Below, one piece after another: positions 1 through 7,378 of a stretch of DNA of 12,858 nucleotides; positions within the stretch are counted from its first letter, which is position 1, and every line of letters begins with the position of its first letter. Both the position numbers and the translations under genes were made by a program. The DNA comes from Anaerolineae bacterium (GTDB lineage: Bacteria > Chloroflexota > Anaerolineae > Anaerolineales > Villigracilaceae). The notes beneath the pieces were generated by a model. The model saw nothing but the letters and a program-made list of their open reading frames with translations, ran no database searches and had not been told where the DNA came from. The stretch lies in contig PMLN01000249.1 of NCBI GenBank assembly GCA_003158885.1, positions 3,189 to 16,046 of the forward strand, given 5' to 3'.

Positions 1-911
1 TCCACAAACAGCGGGGAGGCTGCCTCGATCACAACCGCATTGGGGTTGAGCCGGTGCAGGTTTTCACGCACTGTGATCACATCGTCGGGGTTGGCAGTGT
101 CTACTTTATTGATGACGAACACATCTGCCATGCGTACGTTGGTCTCGCCGGGATAATACTTCATCTCATGCCCGGGACGGTGCGGGTCGGCGACCACGAT
201 CTGGTAATCCGACACATAGAACGAGAAGTCGTTGTTTCCGCCATCCCATAAAATAATATCCACTTCCTTTTCGGCGGCGCGCAGGATCTTTTCATAATCC
301 ACGCCTGCATAAACGATCACACCGTTATCAATGTGCGGCTCGTATTCCTCCCGCTCTTCGATGGTCGTCTCGTATTCATCCAGGTCATCATAATTTGCAA
401 AGCGCTCGACTTCCTGGGCGACGAGGTTGCCATAAGGCATCGGGTGGCGGATGGCAGCGACTTTATATCCCATCTCGCGCAGGATCAAAGACACACGCCT
501 CGTGGTCTGGCTTTTTCCCGAACCCGTCCGCACCGCGCAGACCGAAATGACCGGCTTGGTGGATTTGACCTGGGTGTACTTCGTTCCCATCAGGCGGAAA
601 TCCGCACCCAGCGAGTTGACCAATGACGCCTTGTGCATCACTACCTCGTAAGGGATATCCGAATAGGCGAAGATGACCTGGTCTACATTGTGCTTCTTGA
701 TCAACGCCGGCAGTTCTTCCTCGGCATGGATGGGAATTCCCTTTGGGTACAGGCCGCCCGCCAGTTCCTTGGGATAGACGCGTCCTGCGATATCGGGGAT
801 TTGGGTCGCGGTGAAGGCCACAACTTCGTAATCCTTGTTGCCGCGGAAGAACGTGTTGAAATTGTGAAAATCGCGTCCCGCCGCGCCCATGATGATGGTT
901 TTGATTGGCAT
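1..911 (-). CDS. Cyclic 2,3-diphosphoglycerate synthetase-like P-loop GTPase (C-terminus cut by window edge)
   Basis: The reading frame stays open from an ATG at 909-911 to the left edge, giving 303 residues of a family whose full-length members are around 450. An N-terminal Rossmann-like segment begins KTIIMGAAGRDFHNFN (about residues 4-19). A P-loop with RTGSGKSQTT follows at about 128-137, then DGGNNDFSFY (about 223-232) and NKVDTA (about 268-273), which resembles a guanine-recognition motif. The archaeal prototype CpgS forms cyclic 2,3-diphosphoglycerate from 2,3-diphosphoglycerate with ATP. Bacterial homologues are usually annotated the same way, but their real substrate is uncertain. 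A good ribosome-binding site, AAGGAG (complement of 917-922), lies 5 nt before the start. The gene lies downstream of the argS terminator and so probably has its own promoter in 912-1020. Family assignment is fairly sure, the reaction is not. Confidence 0.8.
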   Translation of the reverse strand, partial: MPIKTIIMGAAGRDFHNFNTFFRGNKDYEVVAFTATQIPDIAGRVYPKELAGGLYPKGIPIHAEEELPALIKKHNVDQVIFAYSDIPYEVVMHKASLVNSLGADFRLMGTKYTQVKSTKPVISVCAVRTGSGKSQTTRRVSLILREMGYKVAAIRHPMPYGNLVAQEVERFANYDDLDEYETTIEEREEYEPHIDNGVIVYAGVDYEKILRAAEKEVDIILWDGGNNDFSFYVSDYQIVVADPHRPGHEMKYYPGETNVRMADVFVINKVDTANPDDVITVRENLHRLNPNAVVIEAASPLFV

Positions 912-937
912 GTTTTCTCCTTCGTGTGTCATTCCAA

Positions 938-952
938 GGACACGCTGTGTCC
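938..952 (-). promoter_or_regulatory. Perfect 6-bp inverted repeat in leader of the cDPG synthetase-like gene
   Basis: GGACAC (938-943) and GTGTCC (947-952) form a perfect stem around a 3-nt loop, about 27 nt upstream of the start codon. An upstream GTGTC copy at 926-930 could pair with GACAC at 939-943 instead, so two mutually exclusive hairpins are possible. It could be an operator or a leader RNA structure. No promoter could be assigned with confidence nearby, so function is inference. Confidence 0.3.
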
Positions 953-1020
953 GAACGCCTCCGTTTTGGTTTTGAGACCTTCGTTTTACTTGGAGCGACT
1001 CGATCAAGGTTTGCTCAAAT

Positions 1021-1065
1021 CTAAAATAAAACAGGCTAAACGTAAAGGGTACGTTCAGCCTGTTT
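1021..1065 (-). terminator. Intrinsic terminator of argS
   Basis: Two 16-nt arms (1029-1044 and 1050-1065) are complementary except at one position and enclose a 5-nt loop. Read on the minus strand, the stem is followed by a T-rich run (complement of 1021-1029). It begins 1 nt after the argS stop codon, so it ends the argS transcript and separates it from the downstream GTPase gene. Confidence 0.85.
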
Positions 1066-1066
1066 C

Positions 1067-2869
1067 TTACATGACCTCCGGCGCTTTGATGTCGAGCAAG
1101 CGCAGCGCGTTGGCAATGGTCTGCTTCGTTGCCGCAACCAATCGCAGGCGTGCCCCGCGAATTTCTTCCTTCTCAGCCTGAAGCACGGGTACGGCATGAT
1201 AGAACGAGTGAAAGGCGTTCGCCAGGTCGTAGGCGTAACTTGCCATCACCAGCGGACGATATTCATCCGCCGCCTGTTGGACTTTGCCGGGGAAGCGCGA
1301 GATTTGTTCGATGAGTTCGATCTCATGCGCGGTCAATTCGTAGTTGAAGGCTGCCGGTTGCACAGGTTGAGAATTGGCCTTCTTCAGGATCGAATTGGCG
1401 CGCACATGCGCATTTTGAATATAGGGGCCGGTATGACCGTCGAAACTCAAGGCCTCGTTGATATCGAAGACAATATCCTTGTTGTTGTCCACCGATAACA
1501 TCGAATAGGCCAATGCGCCGAGACCGATCTCCTCGGCCACGCGCTGGCGTTCTGCCTCCGGTATGTCGGGGCCTTTCTCCGACTCAACGGCCAGTACGCG
1601 CCTCACCGCCTCATCCATCACATCCTTGAACAGGACCACGCGTCCGCGCCGCGCCGACATTGCGCCCTCGGGCAGACTCACAAATCCGTAACCGAGGTGG
1701 TAGCATTTCTCCGCCTGTGGAAATCCCCATAATTTTAGAATGGCAAATGCCTGCTGCAAGTGCATGGACTGACGTACATCCACCACGTAGATCGAGCGAT
1801 CCACCTGATACTGCTCGAACTTCACTTTTGCCAGCGCCAGGTCCTTGGTCAGATAAAGCGATGTGCCATCCGAACGCAAAATGACGTTCGTCCGGTATTT
1901 TTCTTTTTTCAATCCCAGTTTTTCATCGATCTTGACGATCACTGCGCCGCCGCTTGGCCGTTCATCGTCGGCAATGCCCTTGGCGATCAATTCTTCCACG
2001 ATTTTTTTCGAGGGTTCATCCACTTCGCTCTCGAAGAACCATACATCCATCTTTACATCGAGGATGCGAAGAATGTCGCGCAGTTCATCCAGTCCCCATT
2101 CACGCGCCATCAGCCATAGACTGCGTACATATGGATCGCCTGCATCCCATTTCTTGTACATCTCACGCCGCTCGCCGTCATACGCTTCACGCCTGGCTTT
2201 TTCTTCGGAGGTTTCATTCTCCTTTGGTTCGAGCATGGCGGTCGCTTCGGCGTAGATTTTCAACAGCCATTGTCCGCGTTCGTGAATGCCCTGCGGTTCC
2301 TGTCCTTTATGGAATTTCTCATAGGCCCATAGGATGGTAATCACGCCCAGTCCGATATCGCCGGGATAGGAGGCACGGATCGTATCGAAACCGGCAAACT
2401 CAACGATGCGCGCCAATGCCTCGCCGAGCACCGTATTGCGATGGTGCCCGATATGAAAAGAATGCGGCAAATTCGGCTGGCAATATTCGACCATGATGCG
2501 TTCATGCTTTGGAGCGCCTCGTCCAAAGTCCGGACCGGCGGCGAGCGCTTCATCCACCACTCGGCGCGCATATTCGGATGTCGAAAAATAAAGATTGAGA
2601 TACCCTTTGACCGCCTCAATTCGACTGATGCCATTCACGCGGCCAATGGCGGCTTTCGCCTGTTCGGCGATTTCCTGCGCGCGCGGCGGTACTTGAATCT
2701 TTTTTCCGGCGCGTGCTTCGAGGGCGGCGGTTGCAAAAAAGGAGGTCGAAATTCCCCATTCGCCGCTGAATGGAATCGGCGACCATTTGAGTTCCGCGAT
2801 CGGAATATCATCCTTTACGCAGAATTCGCGTATCTTTGATTCGATGAGTTGTTGTTCGCCTTCAAACAT
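1067..2869 (-). CDS. argS: Arginyl-tRNA synthetase
   Basis: This cytoplasmic class I aminoacyl-tRNA synthetase charges tRNA-Arg with arginine using ATP. The 600-residue product has the usual order of domains. An N-terminal ArgRS additional domain covers about residues 1-105. The HIGH signature is exact at 139-142, in the context PNLPHSFHIGHHRN. The KMSKS-loop equivalent is AMSARRG at 403-409, a common ArgRS variant, and GHTGPYIQNAHVR lies at 478-490. A C-terminal DALR anticodon-binding domain ends in the family-typical LLDIKAPEVM. Length matches the family. The ATG at 2867-2869 is preceded by CACACCACC, with no Shine-Dalgarno, and a perfect extended -10 box sits 9 nt upstream, which suggests a leaderless mRNA. 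A strong terminator follows directly, so the gene is probably monocistronic. Confidence 0.97.
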   Translation of the reverse strand: MFEGEQQLIESKIREFCVKDDIPIAELKWSPIPFSGEWGISTSFFATAALEARAGKKIQVPPRAQEIAEQAKAAIGRVNGISRIEAVKGYLNLYFSTSEYARRVVDEALAAGPDFGRGAPKHERIMVEYCQPNLPHSFHIGHHRNTVLGEALARIVEFAGFDTIRASYPGDIGLGVITILWAYEKFHKGQEPQGIHERGQWLLKIYAEATAMLEPKENETSEEKARREAYDGERREMYKKWDAGDPYVRSLWLMAREWGLDELRDILRILDVKMDVWFFESEVDEPSKKIVEELIAKGIADDERPSGGAVIVKIDEKLGLKKEKYRTNVILRSDGTSLYLTKDLALAKVKFEQYQVDRSIYVVDVRQSMHLQQAFAILKLWGFPQAEKCYHLGYGFVSLPEGAMSARRGRVVLFKDVMDEAVRRVLAVESEKGPDIPEAERQRVAEEIGLGALAYSMLSVDNNKDIVFDINEALSFDGHTGPYIQNAHVRANSILKKANSQPVQPAAFNYELTAHEIELIEQISRFPGKVQQAADEYRPLVMASYAYDLANAFHSFYHAVPVLQAEKEEIRGARLRLVAATKQTIANALRLLDIKAPEVM

Positions 2870-2878
2870 GGTGGTGTG

Positions 2879-2887
2879 ATTATATCA
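2879..2887 (-). promoter_or_regulatory. Extended -10 promoter of argS
   Basis: On the minus strand the bases read TGATATAAT, a perfect TGn extended -10. The box ends 9 nt before the argS ATG, so a start site 6-8 nt downstream would leave only 1-3 nt of leader. No good -35 hexamer is present at 16-18 nt spacing, as is usual for extended -10 promoters. Confidence 0.6.
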
Positions 2888-2924
2888 GTCCCTCCGGTTG
2901 ATGGACGGTCGCGTGGGCGGGGTA

Positions 2925-2951
2925 ACAAAAGCGGGAGCATGGCGCTCCCGC
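2925..2951 (-). terminator. Intrinsic terminator of rpsT
   Basis: Perfect 8-bp GC-rich arms GCGGGAGC (2931-2938) and GCTCCCGC (2944-2951) enclose a 5-nt loop. On the minus strand the stem is followed by TTTTGTT. It lies 18 bases past the rpsT stop and ends that transcript before the argS promoter. Confidence 0.85.
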
Positions 2952-2969
2952 TGATTGACGGATGAAAAA

Positions 2970-3416
2970 TTATTTTTTCGCGGTCGTCTTTTTAGCGGCG
3001 GGTTTCTTTTCAGCCGTTTTCTTTGGCGCAGGCTTGGCTTTGGATTTTTCTTCCGCTGCCGGCTTTGATCCTTTTTCAACTTTCGCGGGTTTCTTCGCCT
3101 GTGGGGCGGGTGCTTCCGCAGCCTGTGATTGAGGTTCTTCTGCCGCGCTCTTTGCCTGCATGCCGAGCGCTGCCAGTTGTTTCATCAAACGTCCCTTGCG
3201 CCGCGCCGCGTTACGCGGGTGGACGGCGCCTTTCTGCGCCGCTATATCCAGCGCGCTGATGGCAGCCGTGACGGAAGCCGTAGTTTTCTCTCCGCTTTCA
3301 AGGGAAGCGCGCGCATCTTTTACCGCAGTGCGCGCTGCGCCGCGAAAATCGCGGTTCCGTAACCGGCGCTTCTCGTTCTGGCGGTTGCGTTTGATTTGAG
3401 ACTTGATATTAGCCAA
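2970..3416 (-). CDS. rpsT: Small ribosomal subunit protein bS20 with long basic C-terminal extension
   Basis: S20 is a primary 16S rRNA-binding protein of the small subunit. The first ~87 residues are a typical S20: MANIKSQIKRNRQNEKRR at the N-terminus, then a three-helix body with HPRNAARRKGRLMKQL at about 66-81. The protein runs to 148 residues. Residues ~88-148 form a low-complexity tail of Lys, Ala, Pro and Glu with AKK/PKK blocks like histone H1 tails. The start is a TTG (complement of 3414-3416): it gives the conserved MANIKS N-terminus and sits 7 nt from a perfect GGAGG (complement of 3424-3428). The E. coli rpsT gene also starts with UUG, where it takes part in autogenous control. The gene has its own promoter and terminator. 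Confidence 0.93.
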   Translation of the reverse strand: MANIKSQIKRNRQNEKRRLRNRDFRGAARTAVKDARASLESGEKTTASVTAAISALDIAAQKGAVHPRNAARRKGRLMKQLAALGMQAKSAAEEPQSQAAEAPAPQAKKPAKVEKGSKPAAEEKSKAKPAPKKTAEKKPAAKKTTAKK

Positions 3417-3457
3417 GGTGTTTCCTCCAACAAAATGAACTTACCGAGCGAAGTGTT

Positions 3458-3486
3458 ATTTTACATGATAGGTTTGGTTTTGTCTA
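3458..3486 (-). promoter_or_regulatory. Sigma-70 type promoter of rpsT
   Basis: On the minus strand a -35 TAGACA (complement of 3481-3486, 5 of 6 consensus) and a -10 TAAAAT (complement of 3458-3463, 5 of 6) are spaced by exactly 17 nt. The leader would be about 35 nt and carries the GGAGG ribosome-binding site. The -35 abuts the U-tract of the upstream terminator, so the two units are packed closely. Confidence 0.75.
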
Positions 3487-3520
3487 GAAAAAGAGGCCGG
3501 ATTTTTGGGGAAATCCGGCC
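3487..3520 (-). terminator. Intrinsic terminator of the LysM protein gene
   Basis: Perfect 10-bp arms GGCCGGATTT (3495-3504) and AAATCCGGCC (3511-3520) enclose a 6-nt loop. On the minus strand they are followed by TCTTTTTCT. The hairpin starts 21 nt after the LysM gene stop codon and separates it from the rpsT promoter. Confidence 0.88.
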
Positions 3521-3541
3521 ATTTGGTCTACTGGGTCGGCG

Positions 3542-4255
3542 TTATGGCGTGACGGTCGGGAGCGGGGTGCGCGGCGTGCTCGTCGGAAGGCGGGTGGCCG
3601 TTGGCGTCACCAAATTGACCGGGATCATCAATACCTGCCCAACGTTGATCGAATTGGCATCTGTTAAATTGTTGGCGGAGACGATTGCAGGTATAGTGCT
3701 ATTGAATTTCGAGGCAATACCTGCCAGCGTGTCGCCTCCTTGAACCGTATAAGGAACCTTTGTTCCTGACCGCAAATTGGCGGGGATCGGAGTAGGTGTA
3801 AACAACTGCATGTCCGGATTTGGAATGAGGATTTGATCACCAACGTGGATAAGCGCCGGTGAAATGCCCGGATTTATTTGTAATATCAAGGGAATACCGT
3901 TATCGCCCAGGTTGAATTTTGCCGCAATGCTGTTCAGCGTATCCCCTTCCAGAACCGTGTACGTAAATGGGGCAGATGGGGTGGAAGTTGAGGTCACCGT
4001 GCTGGTCGGCGTAATGGTCGGAGTGTCTGTTGGAATGGGCGTGGAGGTTGGGGTAAATGTCAGGGTCGGCGTTGGGGTTTTGGTCGCGAACATGGAAGTG
4101 AAAGGCTGGCTTGGACTTACCAGCCAGACGATCAACAGAATTATGCCTGCTAAAATAAGCAGGCCCGCCGCGCCGTACACGAACAGGGTGTTGCTTCTCT
4201 GGCGGCGCTTTCGATAGGATGCGATGACACTGCCGGTGGGTGGTTTGTTTTCCAT
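3542..4255 (-). CDS. Membrane-anchored protein with two LysM domains and Thr/Pro linkers
   Basis: The 237-residue product has a short basic cytoplasmic N-terminus (RKRRQR at 15-20) and one transmembrane segment at about 23-46. An extracellular linker rich in TPTPT motifs follows (about 57-95). LysM 1 is at about 98-145 (YTVLEGDTLNSIAAKF to GDQILIP) and LysM 2 at about 168-212 (PYTVQGGDTLAGIASKF to GQVLMIP). A Thr/Pro-rich end closes the protein. LysM domains bind N-acetylglucosamine polymers such as peptidoglycan. No catalytic domain is attached, so an adhesion, scaffold or cell-envelope role is likely. The Thr/Pro linker style is common in Anaerolineae. The ATG at 4253-4255 is preceded by GAGG 8 nt upstream. 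Specific function unknown. Confidence 0.9.
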   Translation of the reverse strand: MENKPPTGSVIASYRKRRQRSNTLFVYGAAGLLILAGIILLIVWLVSPSQPFTSMFATKTPTPTLTFTPTSTPIPTDTPTITPTSTVTSTSTPSAPFTYTVLEGDTLNSIAAKFNLGDNGIPLILQINPGISPALIHVGDQILIPNPDMQLFTPTPIPANLRSGTKVPYTVQGGDTLAGIASKFNSTIPAIVSANNLTDANSINVGQVLMIPVNLVTPTATRLPTSTPRTPLPTVTP

Positions 4256-4424
4256 ATATATTCCTCTACTGCGCTTTTATTCCATCAGCGCGTTGGGATG
4301 ATTCTACCTGAACTTTGAAAATTTGGGGGAATGTCAAATCGTAGGCCACGCTCTAAACGTGACCTGCCTTGGAAGCTTCCAATCATAAGCTGCGTTCCCC
4401 TCTCGATGAATTTGCGGGCAGAAC
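4256..4424. other. Intergenic gap between uvrA and the LysM gene with two hairpins
   Basis: The gap lies downstream of uvrA and upstream of the LysM gene. It holds an imperfect stem (4343-4350 with 4358-4365, one mismatch, 7-nt loop) and a perfect 14-bp palindrome TTGGAAGCTTCCAA (4369-4382). Neither is followed by a T-tract on the minus strand, so a classical uvrA terminator is not visible. A minus-strand TTGACA (complement of 4333-4338) and a TAGAAT lie too far apart (25 nt) for a standard promoter. Confidence 0.35.
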
Positions 4425-7358
4425 CTATGATTTAATGAAATGCTGCAAATGCTCTTTCAGGAATTGCCCGGTGTACGAAGCCTTGATCTTCATGATTTGT
4501 TCCGGCGTGCCTTCTGCAATGAGTTCGCCGCCTCGGTCGCCGCCCTCGGGACCGAGATCAATGACCCAATCGGCCACTTTGATGATATCCAGGTTGTGTT
4601 CGATGATCAGAACCGAGTTGCCGGCATCCACCAATCGCTGCAGGACCTCGATCAGCTTATGCACATCCGCCGCGTGGAGGCCCACCGAAGGCTCATCCAA
4701 CACATACAAAGTCCGGCCGGTGGCGCGGCGCGAAAGTTCCTTTGCCAGTTTGACGCGCTGCGCCTCGCCTCCGCTTAAGGTCGTGCCGGGCTGTCCGATC
4801 TTGACGTAGCCCAATCCGACTTCGTTCAATAAAGTTAATTTGGTCATCATTGCGGGAAAGGCGGAAAATCCTTTAAGTCCCTGTTCCACCGTCATATCCA
4901 GTACATCGGAGATGTTGTAATCTCTAAAGCGCACTTGCAGGGTTTCGCGGTTGAAGCGACTGCCGTGACACACATCGCACGGCACATACACGTCCGGAAG
5001 GAACTGCATTTCGATGCGCAGTTCGCCCTGTCCCTGGCAGGCCTCACACCGCCCTCCATGCACATTGAACGAAAAGCGCCCCGGTTTATAGCCGCGTACT
5101 TTGCTTTCCGGCAGTTCCGCAAATAATTTTCGGATCTCATCGAACATGCCGGTATACGTTCCGGGATTGGAGCGTGGTGTGCGTCCAATGGGGGATTGGT
5201 CAATGTCGATCACCTTGTCCAGGTGTTCCATGCCCTCGATGCGCTGGTGCCCACCGGCTTGCGTCCGCGCCCCCATCAGCTTCGCAGCCAGAGCGTTATA
5301 AAGCACATCGGTCATCAATGTGGATTTGCCGCTGCCTGAAACTCCTGTAATGCAAATCAGTTTTCCCAGCGGGATATTGACCGTGATGTTCTTGAGATTA
5401 TTGGCGCTGGCTCCGACGATCTTGAGATGCTTGCCGTTCCCTTCACGTCTCTTCTTTGGGATTTCGATCTGCTTGCGCCCCGATAAATATGCGCCGGTCA
5501 GGGAATGCGGATGTGCCATTATCTCCTTGGGGGTTCCTTCGGCGATGATGCGGCCTCCGTGTTCACCGGCTGCGGGGCCGAGATCAATGATCCAGTCGGC
5601 GGAACGGATCGTTTCGTCATCGTGTTCAACGACCAGCACGGTATTTCCCAGGTCGCGCAACCCTTTTAATGTGTTGAGCAAACGTGCGTTATCGCGCGGG
5701 TGCAGGCCGATGGACGGTTCGTCCAGCACATACAACACGCCGACCAGTCGTGATCCGACCTGCGTTGCGAGGCGAATGCGCTGTGCCTCACCGCCGGAGA
5801 GCGAACCGGCGGAACGATTCAAAGTCAAATAATCCAGGCCCACATCCACCAGAAATCCGAGCCGCGATTTGATCTCCTTGATCACGCGTTCGGCAATGGC
5901 TTTCTGGCGAGTGGTCAACTGCGATTTCTTCCCGCCGATCTCGCTGATCCAATCCAATGTTTTAACCACCGGCCAGGCCGTCACTTCGATGATGTTGGCT
6001 CCGCCGACCGTCACGGCAATGGCTTCCGGGCGCAATCGCTGGCCTTTGCAGGTGGGACAGGGCTTATCGGACATATATTCCGAAATGCGTTCACGAATAT
6101 ATTCGGAATTGGTTTCACGATAACGCCGTTCGAGATTGCCGACCACGCCTTCAAAGTCGCGCGCAAAGGTGAACTCATGTCCTTTGGCGCTTTTATATTT
6201 GATCGGAATTTCCTTGCCGCGTGTGCCATAAAGAATAATATCTAGTTTTTCCTTGGATAGTTCCTTTACGGGCTGGTCAAGATCAACATCGAAGAAGCGC
6301 GCCGCGGCTTCCAGGGATTGCCAATAATAGCCGCCTTCTTCCTTTGGACCGCCCCATTCCATGGCGACAATTGCACCTTCGTTGAATGAAAGGTCCTTGT
6401 CAGGGATCAATAGATCGGGATCGATTTCAAGCTTATTTCCCAATCCCTGGCAATCCGGGCATGCGCCGTGCGGCGTATTGAAGGAGAATGTGCGCGGTTC
6501 GATCTCCGGCAGGCTGATGCCGTGAACGGGACATGAGAGATTTTCAGAGAAGTGAAGTTCGTTGTTCGCGGATTCGGTATTTGATTTCCGATTTTCGATT
6601 GACGATTGACGATTATCAAGTATCGAAACAGTGAGTAATCCCTCGCCAAACTTTAGCGCCGTTTCCACTGAGTCGGTTAATCGCGAACGCGCGGCTTCTT
6701 TATCCTCGTCTGTTCCGTCGTTTGCAATGACCAGGCGGTCAACGACCGCGTCGATGTTATGCTGCTTGTAACGGTCGAGGTTGATCTCGTCGTCGAGTGA
6801 ATACACGGTCCCATCCACGCGCGCGCGCACGAAACCGGATTTGCGGATCTCCTCGAAAACGGCTTGATACGTGCCTTTGCGCCCGCGTACGACCGGCGCG
6901 AGCACCAGGATCCGGCTGCCATCCGGCAGGGATTCGATGCCGTCCACAATTTCCTGTGCAGATTGCTTGACGACCTCGCGACCGCAAACGGGACAATGTG
7001 GAATCCCCGCGCGCGCAAAAAGCAAGCGCAGGTAGTCGTAGATTTCAGTAACGGTTCCCACTGTGGAGCGCGGGTTGTGGGAGGTGCCTTTTTGGTCAAT
7101 CGAAACGGCAGGCGATAAACCGTCGATATAATCCACATCGGGCTTGTTCATCTGCCCGAGGAACTGCCGCGCATATGCCGAAAGCGATTCGACGTATCGC
7201 CGCTGGCCTTCGGCAAAGATGGTATCAAAGGCGAGCGACGATTTGCCGGAACCGGACAAGCCGGTGATGATCACCAGTTTGTTGCGCGGGATTTCAACCG
7301 TGATATTTTTTAGATTGTGGACGCGGGCGCCCACGACGCGAATGACGTTGGTAGACAT
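4425..7358 (-). CDS. uvrA: Excinuclease ABC subunit A (UvrA)
   Basis: UvrA is the damage-sensing ATPase of nucleotide excision repair; it works as a dimer with UvrB. The 977-residue product shows two ABC ATPase modules: Walker A GLSGSGKS at 33-40 with signature LSGGEAQ at 520-526, and Walker A GVSGSGKS at 672-679 with LSGGEAQ at 861-867. Walker B strands LYVLDEPS appear at about 542 and 884. Zinc motifs include C276/H279 with C300/C303, C434/C437, and C771/C774 with C794/C797; a His replaces one Cys of the first set. The product is somewhat longer than the usual 940-950, partly through a repeat-derived insert at about 246-268. The ATG at 7356-7358 has no Shine-Dalgarno and follows an extended -10 box closely. 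No LexA-type operator was recognised. Confidence 0.97.
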   Translation of the reverse strand: MSTNVIRVVGARVHNLKNITVEIPRNKLVIITGLSGSGKSSLAFDTIFAEGQRRYVESLSAYARQFLGQMNKPDVDYIDGLSPAVSIDQKGTSHNPRSTVGTVTEIYDYLRLLFARAGIPHCPVCGREVVKQSAQEIVDGIESLPDGSRILVLAPVVRGRKGTYQAVFEEIRKSGFVRARVDGTVYSLDDEINLDRYKQHNIDAVVDRLVIANDGTDEDKEAARSRLTDSVETALKFGEGLLTVSILDNRQSSIENRKSNTESANNELHFSENLSCPVHGISLPEIEPRTFSFNTPHGACPDCQGLGNKLEIDPDLLIPDKDLSFNEGAIVAMEWGGPKEEGGYYWQSLEAAARFFDVDLDQPVKELSKEKLDIILYGTRGKEIPIKYKSAKGHEFTFARDFEGVVGNLERRYRETNSEYIRERISEYMSDKPCPTCKGQRLRPEAIAVTVGGANIIEVTAWPVVKTLDWISEIGGKKSQLTTRQKAIAERVIKEIKSRLGFLVDVGLDYLTLNRSAGSLSGGEAQRIRLATQVGSRLVGVLYVLDEPSIGLHPRDNARLLNTLKGLRDLGNTVLVVEHDDETIRSADWIIDLGPAAGEHGGRIIAEGTPKEIMAHPHSLTGAYLSGRKQIEIPKKRREGNGKHLKIVGASANNLKNITVNIPLGKLICITGVSGSGKSTLMTDVLYNALAAKLMGARTQAGGHQRIEGMEHLDKVIDIDQSPIGRTPRSNPGTYTGMFDEIRKLFAELPESKVRGYKPGRFSFNVHGGRCEACQGQGELRIEMQFLPDVYVPCDVCHGSRFNRETLQVRFRDYNISDVLDMTVEQGLKGFSAFPAMMTKLTLLNEVGLGYVKIGQPGTTLSGGEAQRVKLAKELSRRATGRTLYVLDEPSVGLHAADVHKLIEVLQRLVDAGNSVLIIEHNLDIIKVADWVIDLGPEGGDRGGELIAEGTPEQIMKIKASYTGQFLKEHLQHFIKS
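6583..6615 (-). repeat. Heptameric tandem repeat inside uvrA
   Basis: Four consecutive 7-base units at 6588-6615 follow the pattern NCGATTN (CCGATTT, TCGATTG, ACGATTG, ACGATTA), with a weaker fifth unit before them. On the coding strand they encode the segment LDNRQSSIENRKSNT at about residues 247-261 of UvrA. This kind of AATCG heptamer array is commonly seen between genes rather than in conserved proteins. It stays in frame and lies just before the first zinc module. Confidence 0.65.
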
Positions 7359-7369
7359 TTTGAAAACCG

Positions 7370-7378
7370 ATTATAGCA
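7370..7378 (-). promoter_or_regulatory. Extended -10 promoter of uvrA
   Basis: On the minus strand the bases read TGCTATAAT, a perfect TGn extended -10, ending 11 nt before the uvrA ATG. The intervening CGGTTTTCAAA has no Shine-Dalgarno. The expected start site leaves roughly 3-5 nt of leader. A further minus-strand TATAAT at 7442-7447 could be a second, distal promoter but has no matching -35 at normal spacing. Confidence 0.55.

Noticed and set aside
633..1181. 182-codon plus-strand open frame over the GTPase and argS 3' ends
   Set aside because: It is antisense to two well-supported genes and runs through the argS terminator; no motif is seen.
4300..4340. Promoter for the LysM gene from TTGACA and TAGAAT on the minus strand
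   Set aside because: The hexamers are 25 nt apart, outside the usual 16-18 nt.
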